46,752 nucleotides of DNA from positions 1 through 46,752 of the forward strand of contig DASXNY010000108.1 in NCBI GenBank assembly GCA_036494715.1. The letters are read 5' to 3'. Positions within the stretch are counted from its first letter, which is position 1. Every line of letters begins with the position of its first letter. The notes beneath the pieces were generated by a model. The model ran no database searches, was not told the DNA's origin, and was given only the letters and a program-made list of their open reading frames with translations. The translations under genes and the position numbers were made by a program. Positions 32,001-41,953 of this stretch are shown one piece after another. This DNA comes from JAICJR01 sp036494715. Lineage in GTDB: Bacteria; Actinomycetota; Thermoleophilia; Solirubrobacterales; Thermoleophilaceae.

Positions 32001-34049
32001 CTAGCGGCTGACCATCCCGGCCAGCGCCTCGGCCGCCTCGAGCACGGCCGCGCGGGCGTCCTCGGGCTCGAGCACGGCGGCGTCGCCCGCCTCCTCGAGG
32101 ATCGCGCGGGCAAGCCAGTCGTGGCCCGCGAACGGGATCTCGACGATCACCGCGCCGTCCTTCAGCTCCTCGATCACGCGCTTGTCCTCGCGCGCCCAGC
32201 GCGCCCGCTCCGGCGCGAACCAGACGCGGCAGGGCTGCGACTCCGGCACCTCGTCGGTGCGCGTCCAGTCCGGGACGTCGGGCTTGAGCTCCGGGCGCGG
32301 CTCGAACGTCTCGTCGAGGATGCGCGCCTCCTTGATGCGGTCGAGCCGGAAGGTGCGGGTGTCGGACTTGGCCGGGTCCCAGGAGTGGATGTACCAGCCC
32401 TTATTGCCGTTGTAGAGGAGATAGGGCTCGATGCGGCGGCCCTCGGTGACCTCGTCCTCGTCCTCCTTGTAGTAGTCGATCTCGAGGATGTGATGCTCGA
32501 CGATCGCCCCGCTGACCACGCGCGCGATCTCGGAGTCGTCGCCCATCGCGGTGGTGATCCGCAGGCCCTCCTGGGCCGGATCCTCGCCGAGCGCGTCGAC
32601 GATCTTCTCGCGCGCGGAGGCGAGCGAGCCCTCGGTCAGGTGCTCGCCGATGAAGTCGATCGCGGCGACGAGCGCCTTGGCCTCGAGCGGGAGCAGCCGG
32701 GCGGGCTGCGCGAAGTTGTCGCCGTAGGGCTCCGGGTCGACCTCGATCGAGTCGCCGTGGATCTCGGCGTAGAGGACGTAGCTGCCGCCGCCGAAGTTCA
32801 CGACGTTGAGCACGTCGATGTCCTCGCGCAGCTCCTCGTCGCTCACCTGCAGGCTCTCGCAGACGTGGGTGACGGCCAGCAGGTCGCCGCTGCGCGCGGC
32901 CTCGATCAGGATGCCCGCGAGCGTGACGAGCCGCGCGAAGCGCTCAGGCCGGATCGGGGTCTCGCGCTTGCCGTTCGAATCGGCCTCCTCGGCCACCGCG
33001 GCCTTCTTCTTGGCGGGCGGCGCCAGCTCCGGGCCGCTCGTATGCAGCTCGACGATGCGGGCGAGCCGCTGCGCGGCCTCGCCGGTGAGCTCCGCCGGCT
33101 CGAGGATGCGCGCGTGCTCGCGCAGCCCGAGCACCCAGGACACGAGCGCGCGCGTATCCGCGTATGCGGTCGCAAAGATCACGCCGTCGCCGTCGGGCGC
33201 CGGCTCGCTTGTGCCCGTGTGGCCGATGTGGCGCATCACGTACCAGTCGATCTTGCTCGAGATCCAGATGCGCGCGGTGCCGACGCTGTCGCCGAGCTGC
33301 CAGGGGCTGCGCGAGGCGTAGATGCGCGGGTCGAAGTTCTCGGGCGGCGGGAAGTCGTGCTCCGCCTTCGACGAGTAGCCCACCTTGCCGCGGATGCGCG
33401 TGAGCCGGAACACGCGTACGTCGTCGCGCTCGTGGGAGTAGCCGACGAGGTAGTACTGGCCGTGTTGGAAGAGCAGGTGATACGGGTCGACCTTGCGCGA
33501 CTCAACCGCGTCGCGGCCCATCGTGTAGTAGTCGAACAGGATCGTCTTGCGGCGGAAGATCGCGGTCTCGATCTTCGACAGCCGCTGGGACAGCTCGCGG
33601 CCGCCGGCTCCGGCGGTGATGCCCAGCGCCACCGAGCGGTGCTCGGGCGACGCGAGCGGCGACGGCTTGCCCCACGAGAGCTGCTGCAGCGCGAGCCGCA
33701 GCGGCTCGGCGTAGGCGAACTCGCCGTCCAGCAGCGACAGCAGCGTGCGCAGCGCCCCGAGCTCGGAGTCGGTGAACTCGATCGAGTTCAGGTAGAAGTT
33801 CTCGGGCGGCAGCGAGTAGTTCTCGGCCTCGTAATAGCCCTCGGCCGGCTTGTCGACCTTCAGCTCGATGCCGAGCGACTCGAGCTCCGCGCGGTCGGCG
33901 TAGAAACGACGCGCGAACGCGTCGTCGTTCATCCCTGAGTACCCCTCGACCTCCCGCTTGATCTCCAGCGCCGTGACCGGGCGCCGCTCTGCCATCAGGA
34001 ACGAGATCAACGAGAGCTGACGGATCAGCTTCTCGGTGTCCTTCGCCAT
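32001..34049 (-). CDS. pafBC: Fused PafB-PafC WYL transcription regulator
   Basis: A 682-residue protein containing two WYL regulators in tandem. Half one (about 1-310) has a winged HTH (KLIRQLSLISFLMAERRPVT), then the WYL domain (KTILFDYYTMGRDAVESRKV, LLFQHGQYYLVGYSHERDDV) and a WCX tail. An Ala/Lys/Glu linker with PPAKKKAAVAEEAD follows. Half two has a more diverged HTH (RFARLVTLAGILIEAARSGD) and WYL (HILEIDYYKEDEDEV, LLYNGNKGWYIHSWDP). In mycobacteria the separate PafB and PafC form a heterodimer that activates the LexA-independent DNA-damage response; fused versions are known in some actinobacteria. The start MAKDTEK at 34049 is supported by a -10 box nine bases away. Confidence 0.92.
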   Translation of the reverse strand: MAKDTEKLIRQLSLISFLMAERRPVTALEIKREVEGYSGMNDDAFARRFYADRAELESLGIELKVDKPAEGYYEAENYSLPPENFYLNSIEFTDSELGALRTLLSLLDGEFAYAEPLRLALQQLSWGKPSPLASPEHRSVALGITAGAGGRELSQRLSKIETAIFRRKTILFDYYTMGRDAVESRKVDPYHLLFQHGQYYLVGYSHERDDVRVFRLTRIRGKVGYSSKAEHDFPPPENFDPRIYASRSPWQLGDSVGTARIWISSKIDWYVMRHIGHTGTSEPAPDGDGVIFATAYADTRALVSWVLGLREHARILEPAELTGEAAQRLARIVELHTSGPELAPPAKKKAAVAEEADSNGKRETPIRPERFARLVTLAGILIEAARSGDLLAVTHVCESLQVSDEELREDIDVLNVVNFGGGSYVLYAEIHGDSIEVDPEPYGDNFAQPARLLPLEAKALVAAIDFIGEHLTEGSLASAREKIVDALGEDPAQEGLRITTAMGDDSEIARVVSGAIVEHHILEIDYYKEDEDEVTEGRRIEPYLLYNGNKGWYIHSWDPAKSDTRTFRLDRIKEARILDETFEPRPELKPDVPDWTRTDEVPESQPCRVWFAPERARWAREDKRVIEELKDGAVIVEIPFAGHDWLARAILEEAGDAAVLEPEDARAAVLEAAEALAGMVSR

Positions 34050-34058
34050 GCCCAAAGC

Positions 34059-34064
34059 AGCATA
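34059..34064 (-). promoter_or_regulatory. -10 box of a probable leaderless pafBC promoter
   Basis: TATGCT ends nine bases before ATG 34049 and no ribosome site is present. It supports that ATG over the one at 34085. No mycobacterial RecA-independent damage motif (TTGTC-type) is seen upstream. Confidence 0.42.
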
Positions 34065-34151
34065 GGAGGCGGGGAGCTTCGGCACCTCAGCCGTCAGCGC
34101 GTTTGGTCCGGAAGATTCACGCTGTTTGCGGATTTGTGGCCGGGCGTGGCC

Positions 34152-35138
34152 CTAGGCGGCTTCGCGCGAGGCGAAGAAGGCCGAGCCGCTGAGCGCGCGG
34201 TCGAAGCTCGACCAGCGCTCGCCGTCCGGCAGGGACTTCTCGAGCCGGTCGAAGCTGCCGAGCTTGCCGCCGAGGTTGTCGACCATGTGGACGAGCGTGG
34301 CCTCGCGCGTGCACGGAACGACCGGGCTGCCGTGCTCGAGCTGGCCGTGGTGCGACAGGATGATGTGGAGCAACCCCTCGGCCGTGGCAGGCGGGAAGCC
34401 GGCGATCTCCTCGATCTCGCGGCGCACGAGGTAGTAGCCGAGCGCGATCTCGCCCTGGAGCTTGCCGGCGTCGGTGAGCTCGATCGCGCCGCTCTCGACC
34501 GAGTACGCCTCGATCTTGCCGATGTCGTGCAGCAGCGCGCCGGCCACCGCCAGCTCGCGGTCGATCTCCGGGAACGTGCCGCACAGCGAGTGCACGCCCT
34601 GCGCGACAGACAGGGAGTGCTCGAGCAGCCCGTGCTTGTACGCCTGGTGGTAGCGCTTGGCAGCCGGCGCCTCGCGCCAGCGCGTCCACAGTTCCGAAGC
34701 CTCGCCGAAGAAGCGCTCGAGCAGCTCGCGCAGGTACGGGTTCTGCGTCATGCCGATCAGCTCGCGCAGCCCGGCCACCATCTGGTCGACCCCGCGCGCC
34801 GGCCCCTCCTCGAGGTCCGCGGCGTCGTACTCCTGCGGCTCCGCGCGCTTCAGCGCGCGCACGGTGAGCGACGCTCCGTACTTCTGATCGACGCAGAAGC
34901 TGCCCGCCACGCGCACCACGCCGCCCGGGCCGCAGTGCTCGTAGAGCTCGTCGGCGCGCTCCCAGAGCACCGCCTCGACGACGCCGGTGACGTCCCCGAG
35001 CTGGAGCTTGAGGAAGGACTCGCCGTTCTTCTTCTGGCGCCGTGTGCGGTCGCGCACGAGGAAGAAGCTGTCGACGGATTGGCCGTCCGCGAGGTCGCGC
35101 ACGAAGGTCTTGGACACGTTCAGAGACTGCTGTTCCAT
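34152..35138 (-). CDS. YhaM-like 3'-to-5' exoribonuclease (OB fold plus HD domain)
   Basis: A 328-residue protein. Residues 1-95 form an OB fold (FFLVRDRTRRQKKNGESFLK, then LQLGDVTG and VEAVLW). From about 150 an HD domain holds the metal residues: YKHGLLEHSLSV, ALLHDIGK and ILSHHGQLEHGSP. This order is that of YhaM/CBF1 enzymes, which trim single-stranded RNA or DNA in Firmicutes. The -10-like TACCTT at 35148-35153 lies nine bases before the ATG. It is upstream of pafBC on the same strand with a 102-base gap. No ribosome site is seen. Confidence 0.88.
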   Translation of the reverse strand: MEQQSLNVSKTFVRDLADGQSVDSFFLVRDRTRRQKKNGESFLKLQLGDVTGVVEAVLWERADELYEHCGPGGVVRVAGSFCVDQKYGASLTVRALKRAEPQEYDAADLEEGPARGVDQMVAGLRELIGMTQNPYLRELLERFFGEASELWTRWREAPAAKRYHQAYKHGLLEHSLSVAQGVHSLCGTFPEIDRELAVAGALLHDIGKIEAYSVESGAIELTDAGKLQGEIALGYYLVRREIEEIAGFPPATAEGLLHIILSHHGQLEHGSPVVPCTREATLVHMVDNLGGKLGSFDRLEKSLPDGERWSSFDRALSGSAFFASREAA

Positions 35139-35147
35139 ACGCTGCCC

Positions 35148-35153
35148 AAGGTA
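35148..35153 (-). promoter_or_regulatory. -10 box of a probable leaderless promoter for the YhaM-like gene
   Basis: TACCTT ends nine bases before ATG 35138, with no Shine-Dalgarno sequence. It lies back to back with the plus-strand box at 35182-35187 for the SDR gene, in a 57-base divergent region. Confidence 0.4.
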
Positions 35154-35181
35154 GAACGGGACCCGGACGGCACCTGCTCGT

Positions 35182-35187
35182 TACGCT
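35182..35187 (+). promoter_or_regulatory. -10 box of a probable leaderless promoter for the SDR gene
   Basis: TACGCT ends eight bases before ATG 35196, and the eight bases between (GACGCGCG) contain no ribosome site. Confidence 0.42.
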
Positions 35188-35195
35188 GACGCGCG

Positions 35196-35894
35196 ATGGC
35201 CGGCGAAAAGCCAGCGGTACTCGTGGCAGGCGGCACCGGCGCGCTCGGCGCCGCGGTGCTCGAGGCGCTGCTCGAGCAGGGCTACCCCGTCACCGCGACG
35301 TGGGTCGTCGAGCACGAGCGCGAGCGGGTCGAGCAAGACTTCCAGGGGCGCGCGGGGCTGATGCTCGTGCAGGCGGACCTGATGGATCCGGAGGCGGTGG
35401 AGGAGGCCGTCGGCGGCGTCGACAAGCTCGGCGCCGTGGTGAACCTGGTGGGCGGCTTCAGCGCACCCGGCAAGGTGCACGAGTCGGGCATCGAGGACTT
35501 CGAGAAGCAGCTCAGGCTGAACCTGCGCCCCGGCTTCCTGCTCGCGCAGGCGGCGATGCCGCGGCTGGTGGCGAACGGCGGCGGCGCCTTTGTCGGCGTG
35601 TCCGCGCGGCCGGCGCTGCGGCCCTTCGCGGGCGCGGCCGGCTACATCACTGCGAAGGCCGGCGTGCTCGCGTTCATCCGGGCACTCGACGCCGAGTACC
35701 GCGACGAGGGCGTGCGCGCCAACGCGATCCTGCCGAGCGTGATCGACACCGAGGCCAACCGCCGCGCGCAGCCGGACGCCGACCACTCGAAGTGGGTGCC
35801 GCCGCAGCAGATCGCGAAGGTCGTCTGCTTCCTCGTGTCAGAGGACTCGGCGGCCACGAGCGGCGCCGCGATTCCCGTCTACGGGCGCGCCTAG
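35196..35894 (+). CDS. Short-chain dehydrogenase/reductase
   Basis: A 232-residue classical SDR with a Rossmann nucleotide loop AGGTGALG (11-18), an NLVGG-type motif (VVNLVGGFS, about 84-92), a catalytic Ser in VGVSARPA and YITAK (Tyr-x3-Lys, about 149-153). The loop ends GALG in place of the usual GxG spacing. Cofactor preference and substrate cannot be told. Its TAG stop shares four bases with the convergent glgP stop, both inside CTAG at 35891-35894. Confidence 0.9.
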   Translation: MAGEKPAVLVAGGTGALGAAVLEALLEQGYPVTATWVVEHERERVEQDFQGRAGLMLVQADLMDPEAVEEAVGGVDKLGAVVNLVGGFSAPGKVHESGIEDFEKQLRLNLRPGFLLAQAAMPRLVANGGGAFVGVSARPALRPFAGAAGYITAKAGVLAFIRALDAEYRDEGVRANAILPSVIDTEANRRAQPDADHSKWVPPQQIAKVVCFLVSEDSAATSGAAIPVYGRA

Positions 35895-37975
35895 CTGTAG
35901 GGCGCCGCGGCGCCGGAGCGGTAGGCGCGCTCGACGTACTCGGCGAGCATGCGCGTCGCGCAGAAGGCCGGGCCGAGCGTGCGCAGCGAGGCGCGCATGC
36001 GCGTGAGCCACGCGCCGGGGATGCCGCGCTCGTCGCGCTCGTAGAACGCGGGCACGACCTCCTCCTCGAGCAGCCGGTAGAGCTCGGCTGCGTCGCGCGT
36101 GTCCTGCGCGGTGTGGTCGTCGTCGATCTCGCCGGATAGCGCCCAGCCGTTCGAGCCGTCGTAGCCCTCGGCCCACCAGCCGTCGAGCACGCTGAGCTGG
36201 AGCCCGCCGTTCATCACGGACTTCATGCCGCTCGTCCCGCTCGCCTCGAGCGGCGGGCGCGGCAGGTTCACCCACAGGTCGCAGCCCTGCACGAGCCGCG
36301 CGCCGGTGGCGAGGTCGTAGTCGTCGAGGAAGATCACGTGCTCGCCCACCGCCTCGGCGCCCTTCAGGCCGAACAGCTGCTGGACCACACGCTTGGCCTC
36401 GTCGTCGCGCGGGTGGGCCTTGCCGGCGAGCAGCACCTGAACCGGGCGCTCGCCGCCCAGCAACGCGAGCAGCCGTTCGGGGTCGTAGGCGAGCAGGCCG
36501 AGCCGTTTGTAGGTGGCCACCCGCCGCGCGAAGCCGATCGTGAGCACGTCGGGCCGGAAGGAGCGCGCGGCCGCCTCGACGTAGTCGGAAACGTCCGTGC
36601 GGCCGAAGCGGTCGAACACGCTGCGCTCGGAGGCGAAGCCGACGAGGTCCGCTCGCTGGTCCGTGCGCGCCTGCCAGAGGTCCTCGTCGGGGATGTCGTC
36701 GACGCCAGACCAGCTGCCGGGCTCGGCGGCGCGGGCGAGCCAGCCGTCTCCGAGCTGGCGCGTGAGCAGCTCGCGCATCGGCGCGCCGAGCCACGTGGGC
36801 ACGTGCACGCCGTTCGTCACGTGGCCGATCGGCACCTCGTCGACAGGCAGGTCCGGCCAGAGCTCGTGCCACATGCCGCGGGCCACCTCGCCGTGCCGGC
36901 GGCTCACGCCGCCCGCGGTCTGGCTCATGCGCAGCGCGAACTGGGTCACGCCGAATGGCTCGTTCTCGTCGTCGGGGTGCGTGCGACCGAGCCGGATCAG
37001 CTCCTCCACCGGACGGCCGAGCTCGCGCGCGAGGCCGCTGAGGGTCTTCGCGACCTGGTCGGCGGGGTAGGTGTCGTTGCCGGCGGGCACCGGCGTGTGC
37101 GTGGTGAACACGGTCCGCACGCCGGGCAGCTCGAGCGGCGCGAGCGCCGGGTGGCCCTCGTTGAGGTGCAGCGTGCCCGCCTCGATCCCGAGCGCTGCCA
37201 GCGCGCGCACGCCGCCTATGCCGAGCACGACGTACTGCGCGAAGCGCACGCTCGGGTCGCCGACGTAGAGGCGCGAGCTGATCCAGCGCGCGAAGGGGTC
37301 GTTGTCGGGGCGGTCGGTGTCGAGCAGGTAGAGCGAGACGCGCCCGACGTCCACGCGCCAGATCTGCACGTGCACCTCGCGCTCTTCGATCGGGACGGTG
37401 ACGGTGAGCGGCTGGCCGTCCTCGCCGGTCACGAGCGCGGCGGGCAGGCGCTCCGGGTCGCTGTCCACCCAGTACTCGTGCTGCCAGCCGGAGGCGTCGA
37501 TGCGTTGCCTGAAGTAGCCCTGGTGGTACATCAGCCCGACGGCCACAAGCGGGAGGGCGTCGTCGGAGGCCTCCTTCACGAGGTCGCCGGCCAGCGCGCC
37601 GAGGCCGCCGGAGTAGATCGGCAGCGACACGTGCACGCCGTACTCCGAGCAGAAGAACGCCACCGGCGGCTCGTCGCTCGCGTCGGCCACCTCCTCGCGC
37701 ACGAGCTCGTCGAGCCGTGCGGCCCGCTCGCGGAAGCCCTCGTCGCGTGCCGCCCGCTCGAGCGCCTCGCGCGGCACCTCCTGGAGCATGTGGACGGGGT
37801 TCTGGAGCGAGCGCTGCCAGCGCGCCGGATCGAGCGAGGCGAACAGCCCCGGCCCGTCCGGGTGCCAGCTCCAGCGGTAGTTGTAGGCGAGCCGCGCGAG
37901 CGGCGCCAACGACTCCGGGAGCCGCGCCGCCAGGTCGTCCGCGGCGCGCTCGAGGTCCCGCCTGCCATCGATCAC
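35891..37975 (-). CDS. glgP: Alpha-glucan phosphorylase (short GlgP type)
   Basis: A 694-residue PLP enzyme releasing glucose-1-phosphate from alpha-1,4-glucan. It belongs to the shorter 'more_P_ylases' branch common in actinobacteria. Landmarks are AYNYRWSWHPDGPGLF (about 31-46), FFCSEYGVHVSLPIYSGGLG, HLNEGHPAL, GFARRVATYKR and the PLP site EASGTSGMKSVMNGG with Lys585 forming the Schiff base. The GTG start at 37975 is the only good candidate near the conserved N-terminus. It is divergent from the SGNH hydrolase gene. The reaction can feed glycolysis or the glucose-1-phosphate used by RmlA. Confidence 0.95.
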   Translation of the reverse strand: MIDGRRDLERAADDLAARLPESLAPLARLAYNYRWSWHPDGPGLFASLDPARWQRSLQNPVHMLQEVPREALERAARDEGFRERAARLDELVREEVADASDEPPVAFFCSEYGVHVSLPIYSGGLGALAGDLVKEASDDALPLVAVGLMYHQGYFRQRIDASGWQHEYWVDSDPERLPAALVTGEDGQPLTVTVPIEEREVHVQIWRVDVGRVSLYLLDTDRPDNDPFARWISSRLYVGDPSVRFAQYVVLGIGGVRALAALGIEAGTLHLNEGHPALAPLELPGVRTVFTTHTPVPAGNDTYPADQVAKTLSGLARELGRPVEELIRLGRTHPDDENEPFGVTQFALRMSQTAGGVSRRHGEVARGMWHELWPDLPVDEVPIGHVTNGVHVPTWLGAPMRELLTRQLGDGWLARAAEPGSWSGVDDIPDEDLWQARTDQRADLVGFASERSVFDRFGRTDVSDYVEAAARSFRPDVLTIGFARRVATYKRLGLLAYDPERLLALLGGERPVQVLLAGKAHPRDDEAKRVVQQLFGLKGAEAVGEHVIFLDDYDLATGARLVQGCDLWVNLPRPPLEASGTSGMKSVMNGGLQLSVLDGWWAEGYDGSNGWALSGEIDDDHTAQDTRDAAELYRLLEEEVVPAFYERDERGIPGAWLTRMRASLRTLGPAFCATRMLAEYVERAYRSGAAAPYS

Positions 37976-38048
37976 CGCGTGGATTATTCCTAACCGGGCT
38001 ACCCTGGCGCGCCTGACCGCCTCACGGGACAGCTCCTGCCGCCTCGGC

Positions 38049-38747
38049 GTGCTCGCTTTCGGGGACTCGATCACCAACGGCGGCGGCGAGTTGCAATGGG
38101 GCGTTGCTTTGCAGTCGTGGGCGCAGTGGACGGCCCGCGGGCTCGGCCTGCCGTACACCGGTTGCGCTACCGACGGCGCCAGCGTCGACGATGTCGTGGG
38201 CGCGCAGATCCCGGCGTTTGAGCGCCGCGGCGCGCACCCCGGCGCGCGCTACGAGCTCGGCTGCCTCTACATCGGCGTGAACGACGTGCGCCGGCTCGAC
38301 TGGAGTGCCGCCGCATTCGAACCGCCCTACCGGCGCGCGCTCGCCTTCCTCGCCGAGCGCTGCGACCGCGTGCTCACCGCCACCGCGCCGCTCGACCTCG
38401 GCCGTCCGCGCGCCGGGGCCAAGGTGCGCGAGCTGAACGCCGTGGTAGAGCGCGCGGCGCGGGAGGCCGGCGCACTCGTGCTCGACCTGCGCGACTTCGG
38501 CGCGCGCAACGTCGTCATGGCCGATCACGTGCACCCGACGGCATTCGGGCAGATCGCGATCGCGGAGCGCGCGCTCGACCTGCTCGCGCGCGACGGCCTC
38601 GAGCCGGCGGTGCGACCGTCGGCGCTGATCGCCTACGAGACCACGGCCTGGCGGCGGCTGCGCGGCGACGCCGCCTACGCCTACCGGCACGCCAAGGTGA
38701 GCGCGCGCGCGCTGTTCAGGCGGGCAGCCGCCCGGCTTCCTCGCTGA
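38049..38747 (+). CDS. SGNH/GDSL hydrolase
   Basis: A 232-residue serine esterase-like protein. Block I is FGDSIT (nucleophile Ser7), block III is IGVNDVRRL (the oxyanion Asn), and block V is ADHVHPTAFGQ with the Asp-His pair. There is no signal peptide, so it is probably cytoplasmic. A basic tail of about 40 residues follows the fold (AWRRLRGDAAYAYRHAKVSA). The GTG at 38049 is the only in-frame start, and no ribosome site is evident. It lies between glgP and malQ and overlaps malQ by 32 bases tail to tail. A role in deacylating sugar or glucan esters is inference from position. Confidence 0.88.
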   Translation: MLAFGDSITNGGGELQWGVALQSWAQWTARGLGLPYTGCATDGASVDDVVGAQIPAFERRGAHPGARYELGCLYIGVNDVRRLDWSAAAFEPPYRRALAFLAERCDRVLTATAPLDLGRPRAGAKVRELNAVVERAAREAGALVLDLRDFGARNVVMADHVHPTAFGQIAIAERALDLLARDGLEPAVRPSALIAYETTAWRRLRGDAAYAYRHAKVSARALFRRAAARLPR

Positions 38748-39963
38748 CCTCGCGCAGGCGCCGTGCCAGCGCGCGCGTGAGCGCGCCGCGCTCGAGCTGC
38801 CAGCGCCAGTTGCCCGCGGCGCGCGCCGGCACGTTCATGCGCGCCTCGCTGCCGAGCCCGAGCACGTCCTGCGTCTGCACCATCGCCACCAGCGCCGGCG
38901 AGGAGAAGGCCAGGCGGATCAAGCCCCACCACGGCCGCCGCTCGCGGATCCCGCGGCGCGCGAGCTCGGCCTCGTAGAGCGCGCGCCGCTCGGGGTCGAG
39001 CGACTCGAGCCAGCCGCGCGCGGTGTCGGTGTCGTGCGTGCTCGCGTAGACGAAGCGGCGCTCGACGTGGTGCTCGAAACGATGCGGCGAGTCCGGCTCG
39101 TCCGGCTCGAAGGCGAACTGGATCACGAGCATCCCCGGCAGGCCGAGCGAGTCGCGCAGCCGCTCGACGGCTGGTGTGATCACGCCGAGGTCCTCGGCCA
39201 CGAGCGGCAGCTCGCCCAGCTCGCGGCGAGCGGCGTCGAAGGGCGCGCGCCCCGGGCCGCGTCGGAACACGCCCGAGCGCGCGTCGCGCGCCCCCTCGGG
39301 CACCGACCAGTAGGCCACGAAGCCGCGGAAGTGGTCGATGCGGACCAGGTCGAACTGCTCGAAGCCGCGGCGCAGGCGCTCGATCCACCAGCGGTAGCCG
39401 CGCCGTCGGAGCGCCGGCCAGTCGTACAGCGGGTTGCCCCAGAGTTGGCCGCGCTCGGTGTAGGCGTCCGGCGGCGCGCCGGCCACGAAGCCGTGCTGGA
39501 ACAGCTCGGGGTGGGCGCGCTGGTCGGCGCTGCCCTCGGCCACGTAGATCGGCATGTCGCCGAACAGCCGCACGCCACGCTCGGCGGCGTAGGCGTGGAG
39601 CGCGCTCCACTCGCGCTCGAAGCGCACCTGGTCGGCCACCGCGCCGCGTCCCGCGAGCTTCTCCCAGTCGCCGATCCAGAACGCCTGGCGCTCGCGGAAG
39701 TCGAGCTCCTCGCCCTTCGTCACGCGCGCGCGGGGGTCCGCCAGCAGGCCGGGCCAGCCGGCGAACGCCGAGCGCGCCTTGTATGGCGAGTGGTGCCGGT
39801 CGGGCGGTCCGAGCGGGAGCATCTGCCACCAGATTTGCCCCGCGTCCGCGAGCCAGTCGACGAAGCGCCGCGCCTCGTCGCCGAGGCGTCCGCCGGGGAG
39901 CGACGTGGGGTGTAGCTGAACGCCGCTCGAGCGCGGCGGCTCCGTGGTGTGGGTGGACGCCAA
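38716..39963 (-). CDS. malQ: 4-alpha-glucanotransferase (amylomaltase)
   Basis: A 415-residue GH77 enzyme that transfers maltosyl or longer glucan units between chains. The start is SSGVQLHPTSLPG-like. The catalytic residues lie in VRIDHFRGF (nucleophile Asp), VAEDLGVIT (acid/base Glu) and YASTHDTDT (third Asp). It is shorter than E. coli MalQ because it lacks the N-terminal extension, like plant DPE1 or Thermus amylomaltase. The start is uncertain: TTG 39963 keeps it clear of glgE, while ATG 40056 would add 31 residues and overlap it. Confidence 0.92.
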   Translation of the reverse strand: MASTHTTEPPRSSGVQLHPTSLPGGRLGDEARRFVDWLADAGQIWWQMLPLGPPDRHHSPYKARSAFAGWPGLLADPRARVTKGEELDFRERQAFWIGDWEKLAGRGAVADQVRFEREWSALHAYAAERGVRLFGDMPIYVAEGSADQRAHPELFQHGFVAGAPPDAYTERGQLWGNPLYDWPALRRRGYRWWIERLRRGFEQFDLVRIDHFRGFVAYWSVPEGARDARSGVFRRGPGRAPFDAARRELGELPLVAEDLGVITPAVERLRDSLGLPGMLVIQFAFEPDEPDSPHRFEHHVERRFVYASTHDTDTARGWLESLDPERRALYEAELARRGIRERRPWWGLIRLAFSSPALVAMVQTQDVLGLGSEARMNVPARAAGNWRWQLERGALTRALARRLREVSEEAGRLPA

Positions 39964-39995
39964 GGGGCGAGAGTGTTTTGCGCGAGCGACGCGTG

Positions 39996-40001
39996 GATAC
40001 T
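39996..40001 (+). promoter_or_regulatory. Possible -10 box for glgE
   Basis: GATACT ends eight bases before GTG 40010 and 11 before GTG 40013, fitting a leaderless or near-leaderless start for the glgE-treS-mak-glgB operon. The first base departs from TANNNT. Confidence 0.28.
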
Positions 40002-40012
40002 TCCCCGGCGTG

Positions 40013-41952
<1,940 letters not shown>

Positions 41953-41953
<1 letters not shown>

